Shown here piece by piece: positions 1-6,900 of a stretch of 64,000 nucleotides of DNA. How positions within the stretch are numbered: position 1 is the stretch's first letter; each line of letters opens with the position of its first letter. The stretch is taken from contig NZ_BAAAFN010000006.1 of the NCBI RefSeq assembly GCF_039523555.1, positions 372,001-436,000 of the forward strand. The letters are read 5' to 3'. The DNA comes from Castellaniella daejeonensis (GTDB taxonomy: Bacteria > Pseudomonadota > Gammaproteobacteria > Burkholderiales > Burkholderiaceae_B). A program made the position numbers and the translations under genes. The notes below the pieces were generated by a model. The model made no database searches. It saw only the letters and a program-made list of their open reading frames with translations, and was not told the origin of the DNA.

Positions 1-366
1 CGCATCGGACCCGCCACGGCGGCGGAGCGCCAGGCACTGCTGGGCGCTTCGATGCTGGCCGGCAAGTACGACCAGGCCATGGACCGGGAATCCGCCTACG
101 AGGTCCTGCTGCAGCGCGCCCAGGCCGGACCCGGCGCAGACCGGGGCGCGGCAAAGGCCGGTGCCGAAGCGCCGCCCCCCCAGGACAACGGCATCACCGG
201 GGTCCTGGGCGACTTCCTGTTCGGCTCTACCGGACCNNNNNNNNNNNNNNNNNNNNNNNNNNNNNNNNNNNNNNNNNNNNCGGTCGCCAAGAGCATGGTG
301 CGCAACGCCGCCAATCAGCTGGTGCGCGGCCTGCTCGGGTCCCTGGTCGGCGGCCGGCGGCGCTGA
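1..366 (+). CDS. HerA-like ATPase, DUF853 family, C-terminal end (partial)
   Basis: The open frame enters from the left edge and stops at 364-366. The visible part reads RIGPATAAERQALL then LAGKYDQAMDRESAYE, the conserved tail of DUF853/HerA-type P-loop ATPases (E. coli YjgR). A proline/alanine-rich linker follows, then a short amphipathic end (VAKSMVRNAANQLVRGLLGSL) that recurs in this family. The ATPase core lies outside the window, so its nucleotide-binding motifs cannot be checked. The frame carries through the run of N in register, so the gap length appears right to a multiple of three. The family is thought to act on DNA ends by analogy with HerA; the exact role is unknown. Confidence 0.75.
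   Translation, partial: RIGPATAAERQALLGASMLAGKYDQAMDRESAYEVLLQRAQAGPGADRGAAKAGAEAPPPQDNGITGVLGDFLFGSTGXXXXXXXXXXXXXXXXVAKSMVRNAANQLVRGLLGSLVGGRRR
237..280. other. assembly gap (run of N)
   Basis: Forty-four undetermined bases lie inside the DUF853 gene, in the linker before the C-terminal helix. The flanks stay in one reading frame. In this family the position usually holds low-complexity, glycine- or serine-rich coding sequence, which may explain the failure to resolve it (inference). Confidence 0.99.
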
Positions 367-391
367 ACACGCGCGGCAAGGCGAGACGCAG

Positions 392-994
392 ATGCCGGCA
401 CGGATATCCGATCCCGCTTCCGCCCCGCACGCCGGGGCGGACCTCGCACGCTGCAACTGGTGCAGCGGCGATCCGCTGTACGTGCGCTATCACGACACGG
501 AATGGGGCGTGCCTTCGCGCGACCCCCGGCACCTGTTCGAAATGCTGATCCTGGAAGGCTTCCAGGCGGGCCTGTCATGGCTCACCATCCTGCGCCGGCG
601 CGAAGCCCTGCGCACGGCCCTGATGGGATTCGATCCAGAAGCCCTGGCCGGCACCGGCGAGGCCTGGGTCCAGGACCGCATGCAGGATGCCTCCATCATC
701 CGCAACCGCCTCAAGCTGCGCGCTGCCGGCACCAATGCCCGCGCCTGGCTGGCCCTGCCCGATCCGGTCGGCCTGGTCTGGTCCGTGGTCGGCGGCCGCC
801 CCATCATCCACCACTATGCCGCCCCGGGCGACGCCCCCGTTGCCGGCCCGGAGGCCGAAGCACTCAGCCGCCTGCTGAAACGGCACGGATTCACTTTCGT
901 CGGTCCGACTATCTGCCAGTCCTACCTGCAGGCCATCGGCTGCCTCATGGACCACACCACGGACTGCCACCGCCATCGGGAACTGGCAGGCTAG
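392..994 (+). CDS. tag: DNA-3-methyladenine glycosylase I
   Basis: Tag excises 3-methyladenine from alkylated DNA in base excision repair. The 200-residue product has the full family layout. Near the N-terminus RCNWCSGDPLYVRYHDTEWG supplies the first Cys and His of the zinc snap, and HTTDCHRH near the end supplies the other pair. LFEMLILEGFQAGLSW contains the family's catalytic Glu region and ASIIRNRLKLRA follows. ATG 392 was chosen because it gives the normal length; the frame is open further upstream only as an overlap with the DUF853 gene. It starts 25 bases after that gene on the same strand and may be co-transcribed with it and with the DUF3293 gene downstream. Confidence 0.95.
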   Translation: MPARISDPASAPHAGADLARCNWCSGDPLYVRYHDTEWGVPSRDPRHLFEMLILEGFQAGLSWLTILRRREALRTALMGFDPEALAGTGEAWVQDRMQDASIIRNRLKLRAAGTNARAWLALPDPVGLVWSVVGGRPIIHHYAAPGDAPVAGPEAEALSRLLKRHGFTFVGPTICQSYLQAIGCLMDHTTDCHRHRELAG

Positions 995-1007
995 CCCCGA
1001 CAGCCCG

Positions 1008-1469
1008 ATGCCCTCCGTCACAGGATCCCGCAGCTCGCCATCCAGTCCGGCCGCTTCGGCGCTGGCCCAGGCCTACCGGGCCGCGCTCTACCGCATCGAC
1101 ATCGAACCCTCGCTCGTGATGCGGATCGACGAGGCGCATCCGGCGCTGCACGCCCAGTTTCCCCGGGGCGGCGTCTTCCTGACCGCCTGCAATCCGCGCA
1201 GCCGGCGCCTGAGGCCTGCCGCGAACGCCCGCCGCCTGCGGGCACTGCAGCGGGCAGTCGAACGCCTGGGCCATGCCTGGCTGCCGGGCCGGGGAATGGA
1301 CCCGCGCGGCTCATGGCCAGACGAGCCCAGCCTGTGGATTCCGGGCCTGTCCCGGGATGCTGGACTGCAGCTGGCGCGCCGCTTCGGGCAGAATGCGTTG
1401 GTCTGGTGCGGACCGGACACGGTGGCGCACCTGGCATGGGTCAGGCCGCCGACAGCCTCCATCTGCTAA
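1008..1469 (+). CDS. DUF3293 domain-containing protein
   Basis: A 153-residue soluble protein without signal peptide or membrane segment. The core (AYRAALYRIDIEP, then FLTACNPRSRRL, then NARRLRALQRAVE and a C-terminal FGQNALVWCGPD) matches the layout of DUF3293, a small domain of unknown function found in many proteobacteria, where a conserved T-A-x-N-P segment is followed by an Arg-rich helix. It begins 13 bases after tag and ends 35 bases before the glutamate-synthase-like gene, so the three may form one operon. No biochemical role is known to me. Confidence 0.7.
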   Translation: MPSVTGSRSSPSSPAASALAQAYRAALYRIDIEPSLVMRIDEAHPALHAQFPRGGVFLTACNPRSRRLRPAANARRLRALQRAVERLGHAWLPGRGMDPRGSWPDEPSLWIPGLSRDAGLQLARRFGQNALVWCGPDTVAHLAWVRPPTASIC

Positions 1470-1504
1470 GGTAGGCGGGTCATCCGATCCCACGGAGCCC
1501 GTCC

Positions 1505-3199
1505 ATGCAATCACTCCTCAGCCGCCACACCGCTTTCCATGCCGTGATCGCACTCACCGTGTTGTGCGCCCTGCTGGCCCTGACCTTCAGCGCCGGCTGG
1601 TGGCTGCCCTGCCTGCTGTTCCTGGGCCTGAGCCTGCTCGGGGTCTACGACCTGCGCCAGACACGCCACGCCATCCGCCGCAATTACCCGGTGATCGGCA
1701 ACCTGCGCTTCCTGTTCGAATTCATCCGCCCGGAAGTGCGCCAGTATTTCTTTGAGGACGACACGCTCAAGCTGCCCTTTTCGCGCGTGGACCGGTCCCT
1801 GGTGTACCAACGCGCCAAGCAGCAGATGGACCAGCGCCCCTTCGGCACGCAGGGCGACGTCTACGGCAACGACTACGAGTGGATCAACCATGCCATGGTG
1901 CCCACCCACATCCAGGACAGCGATTTCCGCACCACCGTCGGGGGGCCGGACTGTACCCAGCCCGTGGACCTGTCGGTCTTCAATATTTCCGCCATGAGCT
2001 TCGGCGCGCTGTCGGCCAACGCCGTCATGGCGTTGAACAAGGGTGCCGCGATCGGTCGCTTCGCCCACGACACGGGCGAAGGCGGCGTCAGCCGCTACCA
2101 CCTGGAACACGGCGGCGACCTGATCTGGAACATCGGCTCGGGCTATTTCGGCTGCCGCAATCCGGACGGCAGCTTTTCCGAAGAGCGATTCGCCGAAATG
2201 GCCCGGCGGGACAACATCCGCATGATAGAGATCAAGCTGTCCCAGGGCGCCAAGCCCGGCCACGGCGGCATCCTGCCGGCGCCCAAGGTCACGCCGGAAA
2301 TCGCCGCCGCGCGCGGCGTGGCGGCCGGCCATGACTGCATTTCCCCGTCCAGCCACAGCGCCTTCCGCACCCCCGTCGAGATGATGCATTTCATCGCCCG
2401 CCTGCGCGAGCTGTCCGGCGGCAAGCCGGTCGGCTTCAAGCTGTGCATCGGGCACCCCTGGGAATGGTTCGCCATCGCCAAGGCCATGCTTGCGACCGGC
2501 ATCGCGCCCGATTTCATCGTGGTCGACGGCGCCGAAGGCGGCACGGGCGCCGCACCCATCGAATTCGTCGATCACGTCGGCACGCCGCTGCGCGAAGGCC
2601 TGCGCCTGGTCCACAACACGCTGGTGGGCATCGGCCTGCGCGAACAAATCCGGCTGGGCGCCTCGGGCAAGGTCATCAGCGCCTTCGACATGGCCCGCAT
2701 CATGGCCCTGGGCGCGGACTGGTGCAACAGCGCCCGCGCCTACATGTTCGCGATCGGCTGCATCCAGGCCCAGACCTGCCACACCGGCCGCTGCCCCACC
2801 GGTGTCACCACGCAGGACCCCAAGCGCCAGCAGGCCCTGGTGGTAGCCGACAAATCCCTGCGCGTGGCCAACTACCACGCCAACACGCTCAAGGCCCTGG
2901 GCGAACTGCTGGGCGCGGCCGGCCTGACCCATCCGAACCAGCTGCGCCCGCATCACATCGCGCGACGCATCACCAACGGCGAAGTGCGCGTCCTGTCCGC
3001 CCTGTTTCCGGATCTGGAAAAAGGAGAACTGCTGGAAGGCCGGTTCCGCAATACGATCTTCCGCACCGCCTGGCCCATGGCGCAGGCGGAGTCCTTCGAA
3101 CCCCTGTACAGCCTGAGCGCGGCCCTGTCCGGGCATGCCGATACCACCCTCGCCGCCGATCGCGACCCTTCGGCGCGGCCCGGGGAAAACACCGCCTGA
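1505..3199 (+). CDS. membrane-anchored FMN-binding glutamate synthase family protein
   Basis: A 564-residue protein: residues 10-50 form two hydrophobic segments, and the rest is the FMN-binding domain of glutamate synthase (GltB-type TIM barrel), starting near PFGTQGDVYGNDYEW. Landmarks are ISAMSFGALSANAV, DTGEGGVSRYH, IKLSQGAKPGHGG (flavin and substrate contacts) and, near the end, CIQAQTCHTGRCPTG, whose C-x5-C-x4-C spacing is the 3Fe-4S ligand motif of glutamate synthases. There is no glutaminase domain, so it is not a complete GOGAT. Members of this family are annotated as FMN-binding glutamate synthase family proteins and the true substrate is uncertain. GGAG before ATG 1505 is a plausible ribosome site. 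Confidence 0.88.
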   Translation: MQSLLSRHTAFHAVIALTVLCALLALTFSAGWWLPCLLFLGLSLLGVYDLRQTRHAIRRNYPVIGNLRFLFEFIRPEVRQYFFEDDTLKLPFSRVDRSLVYQRAKQQMDQRPFGTQGDVYGNDYEWINHAMVPTHIQDSDFRTTVGGPDCTQPVDLSVFNISAMSFGALSANAVMALNKGAAIGRFAHDTGEGGVSRYHLEHGGDLIWNIGSGYFGCRNPDGSFSEERFAEMARRDNIRMIEIKLSQGAKPGHGGILPAPKVTPEIAAARGVAAGHDCISPSSHSAFRTPVEMMHFIARLRELSGGKPVGFKLCIGHPWEWFAIAKAMLATGIAPDFIVVDGAEGGTGAAPIEFVDHVGTPLREGLRLVHNTLVGIGLREQIRLGASGKVISAFDMARIMALGADWCNSARAYMFAIGCIQAQTCHTGRCPTGVTTQDPKRQQALVVADKSLRVANYHANTLKALGELLGAAGLTHPNQLRPHHIARRITNGEVRVLSALFPDLEKGELLEGRFRNTIFRTAWPMAQAESFEPLYSLSAALSGHADTTLAADRDPSARPGENTA

Positions 3200-3279
3200 G
3201 GCGGCCCGGACACCCGGCTTCGGAAGCGATCAGGGAATTCCCCTATGGCCTGTATTCCGCTCGGGTCTATACTGGAATC

Positions 3280-3390
3280 GCTACCCGATGGTAGCCCATC
3301 ACGCCTCAGGGCGTTGACTTAGCACCGCTCCCATGCGGTGCCGCTGCCCAAAGCGGCAGCAGGGCCCCGCCAAAAGGCGGGGCCTTCGCA
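3280..3390 (+). ncRNA. candidate structured small RNA ending in a terminator
   Basis: Downstream of a TATACT -10-like box (3268-3273) the sequence folds on paper into consecutive short hairpins: gatgg/ccatc (3287-3291 with 3296-3300), acgcc/ggcgt (3301-3305 with 3310-3314), gcaccgc/gcggtgc (3322-3328 with 3335-3341), tgccgct/agcggca (3339-3345 with 3352-3358, partly exclusive with the previous one) and finally ggccccgcc/ggcggggcc (3363-3371 with 3376-3384). No reading frame explains this. No good -35 box was seen. It could instead be an elaborate 3' end of the preceding mRNA. I do not recognise it as a known RNA family. Confidence 0.35.
3363..3390 (+). terminator. hairpin terminator
   Basis: A perfect nine-base-pair stem (3363-3371 with 3376-3384) with an AAAA loop is followed by ttcgcattt, a weak T-rich tract. 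The orientation suits transcripts from the plus strand, that is the glutamate-synthase-like gene and/or the RNA candidate in front of it; read from the other strand no T tract follows. Confidence 0.6.
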
Positions 3391-3421
3391 TTTCCGGACT
3401 CGCTCCATCCAGTGGCGTCTG

Positions 3422-4999
3422 CTAAAAAGCGTCCGCTTCCACCCGATTGCGGCCGCCCTGCTTGGCCCGGTACAGCGCCTGGTCGGCGGCCTTCAGCGCC
3501 TGCCACGCATCCCCGTCTTCACATACGGCCACCCCGGCCGACAGGGTCACGTTCCCGCCCTCCAGCATCTGCGCGCCCTCCAGCGCCGCCCGCAGGCGCT
3601 CGGCGATCTTCACGGCTTCGGCCATGTCGCATCCGGGCAGCACCACCAGGAACTCCTCGCCCCCCAGGCGGAACAGGGCATCCCCCTGGCGCGCCTGCGT
3701 ACGCATGAGATCGGCCAGACCCGCGATGACCCGGTCGCCCGCGTCATGGCCATGCTGGTCATTGATCCGCTTGAAGAGATCAATGTCCAGCGCCACCAGG
3801 GCGAACGGCAGCCCCTGCTCTTCCAGGGCCCGGAAGGCGGCCTCCAGGCCACGCCGGTTTCCCAGCTTCGTCAACGGATCGGTATGCGCGGCGCTGTACA
3901 GTTCGCCCATCCGGGTCCGGACCTGTCCCTGGCCCGCCAGAAGCGCCCCACGCAGGCGCTGCGCTTCCAGGTACCAGCACTTCACGGCCGCGATCCGCCG
4001 CGCCATGCCTTCCTCGTAGCCGGCCTGGACGATCTGCGACAATTCGCCCAGGGGCCGGGAAATCCAGCGCGACAGCAACCACAAAAGCGCAAGCAGTGCC
4101 AGGGCGGGCCAAACCGCCAGCTGCAGCACATGCAGCATCAGCGCGTTCAGCCCGCGCAGGGCGAGCTCGGTGGGGCGCTGCACGACCACCCCCCAGTCGG
4201 CGGTCGGTACATAGGCATACCCGGCCAGCATGTCCACATCGCGGCTGTTGACCAGCCGCATCTGGCCGGACCGGCCCTTGCGGACACTGTCGATCGCCGG
4301 GTTGTTCATGATGATCTCGCCGATGCGCTCAGGCTGCGGATGGTACAGGAGCCGGCCCTGCGCATCGACGACATAGACGTAAGTGCCGTCACGGAAATAT
4401 TGCTCGCCGATCAGGCGCTGCAAGCCGCCGTCATTCTTCAGGTACACGGTCGCCGACAGGCGGCCGAGCAGATGCCCTGTCCGGTCGAACAGGGGATGCG
4501 AGAGCCGGATCGCCAGATTGCCCAGCACGCTCACATACGGAGCGCTGATCATCGGCACCCGGTCCTCGCCGATGCCGTTCCCATTCTTCACATCCAGGCG
4601 GCGCCCTTTCAGGTCCCGGGTCAGTGGGGAAAATGCCTGGATGACACCGCGCCCATCCACGACGGTCACGGTATTGAAGCCCAGTTCCAGGTGGCGCAGC
4701 CGATCGACCTCGGCCTGCAGGACGGCCGGATCCATGCCGGAGCGCACCATCAGGCCGGCCGAGTAGGACAGATTGCCCTGGGCCCGCAACAGCAGATCGG
4801 ATGTGATTCGTGCCAGCTTGAGAGCAAAGGCCTCGTTGGCGTCCAGAGTGTTGGCCATGAGCTGCTGACGCTGGACCTGGTAGGCCCCGGCCATCCCGCC
4901 CGCCAGCATCACCACCGCACTGAACACGGCCAGCAGCAGGATCAGTTGCCGTAGATTGATTCTGGACGGTTTCCGGATGCGCATCCGCTTGCCCCCCAT
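3422..4999 (-). CDS. diguanylate cyclase with periplasmic sensor domain
   Basis: A 525-residue c-di-GMP synthase. Residues about 15-40 are a membrane helix; about 45-290 form a periplasmic region of dCache type; a second helix (about 290-310) leads into a HAMP-like linker (SRPLGELSQIV), and a GGDEF domain occupies the last 160 residues. The active site is GGEEF near residue 445, preceded by DIDLFKRINDQHGHDAGD. RQGD five residues upstream of the GGEEF forms the inhibitory I-site (RxxD), so product inhibition is expected. Start ATG 4999 was preferred to an upstream TTG (5020) because it follows GGGA at a usable distance; ATG 4984 is also possible. It is transcribed away from the tRNA-Met gene. 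Confidence 0.93.
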   Translation of the reverse strand: MGGKRMRIRKPSRINLRQLILLLAVFSAVVMLAGGMAGAYQVQRQQLMANTLDANEAFALKLARITSDLLLRAQGNLSYSAGLMVRSGMDPAVLQAEVDRLRHLELGFNTVTVVDGRGVIQAFSPLTRDLKGRRLDVKNGNGIGEDRVPMISAPYVSVLGNLAIRLSHPLFDRTGHLLGRLSATVYLKNDGGLQRLIGEQYFRDGTYVYVVDAQGRLLYHPQPERIGEIIMNNPAIDSVRKGRSGQMRLVNSRDVDMLAGYAYVPTADWGVVVQRPTELALRGLNALMLHVLQLAVWPALALLALLWLLSRWISRPLGELSQIVQAGYEEGMARRIAAVKCWYLEAQRLRGALLAGQGQVRTRMGELYSAAHTDPLTKLGNRRGLEAAFRALEEQGLPFALVALDIDLFKRINDQHGHDAGDRVIAGLADLMRTQARQGDALFRLGGEEFLVVLPGCDMAEAVKIAERLRAALEGAQMLEGGNVTLSAGVAVCEDGDAWQALKAADQALYRAKQGGRNRVEADAF

Positions 5000-5092
5000 G
5001 CGATGGTCCCGTGACGGCAACCCCTTCAGGTATCAACTATACGCCAGACTGCATGGTCTTCCGCCCCCCAAGTGCCCCCCGTCGCCTGCAAC

Positions 5093-5121
5093 TTGCACGA
5101 TGAAAATTCACCCCCTATAAT
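5093..5121 (+). promoter_or_regulatory. sigma70 promoter of the tRNA-Met gene
   Basis: TTGCAC (5093-5098) and TATAAT (5116-5121) are separated by exactly 17 bases, and the tRNA starts 10 bases after the -10 box. This is a near-consensus vegetative promoter, as usual for stable RNA genes. Confidence 0.88.
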
Positions 5122-5131
5122 TGCGTGCTTT

Positions 5132-5208
5132 GGCGCATTAGCTCAGCCGGTTAGAGCGACGGAATCATAATCCGCAGGTCCCCTGTTCGAATCAGGGATG
5201 CGCCACCA
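5132..5208 (+). tRNA. tRNA-Met (anticodon CAT)
   Basis: A 77-base cloverleaf with encoded CCA (5206-5208). The acceptor arm GGCGCAT pairs with ATGCGCC; the D-arm reads GCTCAGCCGGTTAGAGC; the anticodon loop is ATCATAA; the T-arm contains GTTCGAATC. The CAT anticodon can belong to elongator Met or to the lysidine-modified Ile2 tRNA. It lacks the C1:A72-type mismatch of initiator tRNA. Elongator Met is preferred, but Ile2 is not excluded by sequence reading alone. Confidence 0.93.
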
Positions 5209-5218
5209 AGGAATGCAA

Positions 5219-5256
5219 GCTGCCCCGACACCGAAAGGCTCGGGGCAGTTTTTTTT
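5219..5256 (+). terminator. rho-independent terminator of tRNA-Met
   Basis: ctgccccga (5220-5228) pairs with tcggggcag (5240-5248) and is followed by eight T (5249-5256). It lies 11 bases after the tRNA CCA end. Confidence 0.93.
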
Positions 5257-5356
5257 GCGCCTTATAAAGGCAAGTGGTTGCGTAAGCTCCCCCGTCAAGT
5301 AAATAACCATTCATACCGTACAGTCCGATTGAACTGTTCGAGTTTTGGAGGTCAGT

Positions 5357-5540
5357 TCAAACCCCGGGGGATTCACGCCACTTGTCCGGAACCGCAGCCA
5401 GGTACTGAGTCACCATCACGTGCGGTTCACCGGCGATGTCAAACACCGGATTAAGCGTTTGCGCGGGTTTGAGCGCTTCGCTCAGGGGAAGTAGCGGCAC
5501 AACCGCGCGCGTGCTCATCTGCATCAGCCTGTGGTCGGGA
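5357..5540 (-). pseudogene. ccdB-like toxin gene fragment
   Basis: The minus-strand frame reads STRAVVPLLPLSEALKPAQ, then LNPVFDIAGEPHVMVTQYLA and AVPDKW before a stop at 5357-5359. This matches the central part of CcdB-type gyrase-poisoning toxins (the T-R-x-V-x-P-L segment, L-x-P-x-x-x-I, and V-M-V-T-Q-x-x-A-x-V-P). The usual N-terminal beta strands (about 25 residues) and the C-terminal helix with the gyrase-contact Trp-Gly-Ile end are missing, and no ccdA antitoxin lies beside it. It is therefore a decayed internal fragment. Its place next to a tRNA gene fits a former integration site. An eight-base inverted repeat, TTGAACTG (5329-5336) and CAGTTCAA (5353-5360), brackets its 3' end. Confidence 0.6.
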
Positions 5541-5671
5541 CAGTTCTGTTTTCTCCCGAGCGTTCTCTCGGCAGTCTGCGCGCTGAAACAATTCAACACG
5601 TGTCCGGGCATGGCGCATGCTACCTTGATCCCGCATGCGGCATAACTTCCCCGCTCAGGAGAACGCACATC

Positions 5672-5998
5672 ATGAAATCCAATATCACCCGCATCATCGC
5701 CATCGCCGCGATGGCAGGCGCAGCCACCGTCATGATTTCGGGCTGCTCCGTGGCCCGCAAGCAGGAAACCGTCGGCCAGTACATCGACGGCTCGGCGATC
5801 ACGGCCGAGGTCAAGGCCAAGCTGGCAAACGATCCCGACACTTCGGCCGCGAACATCAACGTCAAGACCATCGATGGCGGCGTCGTGCAGCTCTCGGGTT
5901 TCGCCAAGTCCCAGCGCGAAAAAGACCGTGCCGCCGAACTCGCCCGGTCGGTCAAGGGCGTGACCCGAGTGCACAACGGACTAGTCGTCAAACCATGA
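5672..5998 (+). CDS. BON-domain lipoprotein
   Basis: A 108-residue protein with a lipoprotein signal (residues 1-25, lipobox ISGC with Cys 25) followed by one BON domain (about 40-107): GSAITAEVKAKLANDP, then INVKTIDGGVVQLSGF and ARSVKGVTRVHNGLVV. BON domains bind phospholipid surfaces; relatives such as OsmY are induced by osmotic or envelope stress. ATG 5672 follows AGGAGA with good spacing. The protein is expected in the periplasm, anchored to a membrane. The next gene starts 15 bases after the stop. Confidence 0.9.
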   Translation: MKSNITRIIAIAAMAGAATVMISGCSVARKQETVGQYIDGSAITAEVKAKLANDPDTSAANINVKTIDGGVVQLSGFAKSQREKDRAAELARSVKGVTRVHNGLVVKP

Positions 5999-6013
5999 GA
6001 CAATGCGGGCATC

Positions 6014-6763
6014 ATGCCTGATGCCCGCACAGACCTGAAAGATCCGTTCGCCGCCCTGGCGCCTCCCCCGGTCCAGGCCGAAGCCGCTGACTTGGCCCGC
6101 GATGCCTTCACCCGGGCATTTCGCCACGCGGCGGCGGAATCGTCCACCTTCCCACAAGATGCGCTGCGCAAGCAATGCCTGGATTGGATTCAATCCGTTC
6201 CGGATTCCGAGACGCGCGCCCCGCGGATGGCGCTGCTGCTGAGCGGGCTGGACCAGTGGGGCCTGGCCTTCAGCCAGGCCTTCGGAATCCAGGCGATTCC
6301 GCCGCTGACCGCGCTCATCGGCGCCCTGCGCACCGGCCTGGATCCCGCCGACGACGCGCGCTTCCAGCAGCAATTCGAGGCCCTGGACACTGCCGAGACG
6401 GCGGCCATCGACTTCAAGATCGCGCTACGCCGCCAGATTCACATGGCCTTGTGGCACGCCATGGCCGCAGGAGACAGCCTGGAAGCGGTCGAGCCGGTGA
6501 TCCAGGCACTGGGCAGCCAGCTGCTGGCCCTGGACGCCGGCATGCCGGAACTGGGATGGCGCCTGGTGTCGGATACGCTGGCCCACATCCAGATCCGCCT
6601 GCTCGAAGACCCTGATGCAACCGCTCTGGCCCAGTCAGGCACCCAATGCCTGTTCGCATCGCTGCGCCAGGCGCTGCCGAAAGAACACCACGATCGCATC
6701 CTGGCCCAGGCCGCCCAGGCCGTAATTGCCTGGCAGCATGCCCGCCGCCCGGCGGGCGGCTGA
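6014..6763 (+). CDS. hypothetical protein, helical, soluble
   Basis: I do not recognise this 249-residue protein. It has no signal peptide, no membrane segment and no metal or nucleotide motif. Composition is rich in Ala, Leu and Gln, and it is predicted by eye to be almost all helical. It opens with an acidic, proline-rich stretch and ends with a short Arg/Gly tail. It sits 15 bases behind the BON lipoprotein on the same strand and ends 137 bases before the MASE1-GGDEF gene. Coding character is supported by the third-position GC bias shared with its neighbours. No function is proposed. Confidence 0.7.
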   Translation: MPDARTDLKDPFAALAPPPVQAEAADLARDAFTRAFRHAAAESSTFPQDALRKQCLDWIQSVPDSETRAPRMALLLSGLDQWGLAFSQAFGIQAIPPLTALIGALRTGLDPADDARFQQQFEALDTAETAAIDFKIALRRQIHMALWHAMAAGDSLEAVEPVIQALGSQLLALDAGMPELGWRLVSDTLAHIQIRLLEDPDATALAQSGTQCLFASLRQALPKEHHDRILAQAAQAVIAWQHARRPAGG

Positions 6764-6900
6764 CCACCGGCGGGGCCGGGCCAAGACCAAGGATTCCAGC
6801 CGCAAATCCGGCTGCGCTAGGGGCATACCACGAGAGACAAGGCAGCGTCACTCTGTTACATTTGGGATGCGGCACCCCCTCATCCGTTTCCCGCTCGATC

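Noticed and set aside
5132..5208. Assignment of the CAT tRNA as tRNA-Ile2
   Set aside because: Possible in principle, but the sequence was judged closer to elongator tRNA-Met; tilS-dependent identity elements cannot be settled by eye.
5341..5384. A stretch resembling the 3' part of a tRNA (GTTCAAACCC ... CGCCAC), possibly an attachment-site copy
   Set aside because: It is not identical to the end of the neighbouring tRNA-Met and has no proper stem pairing, so an att duplication is not supported.
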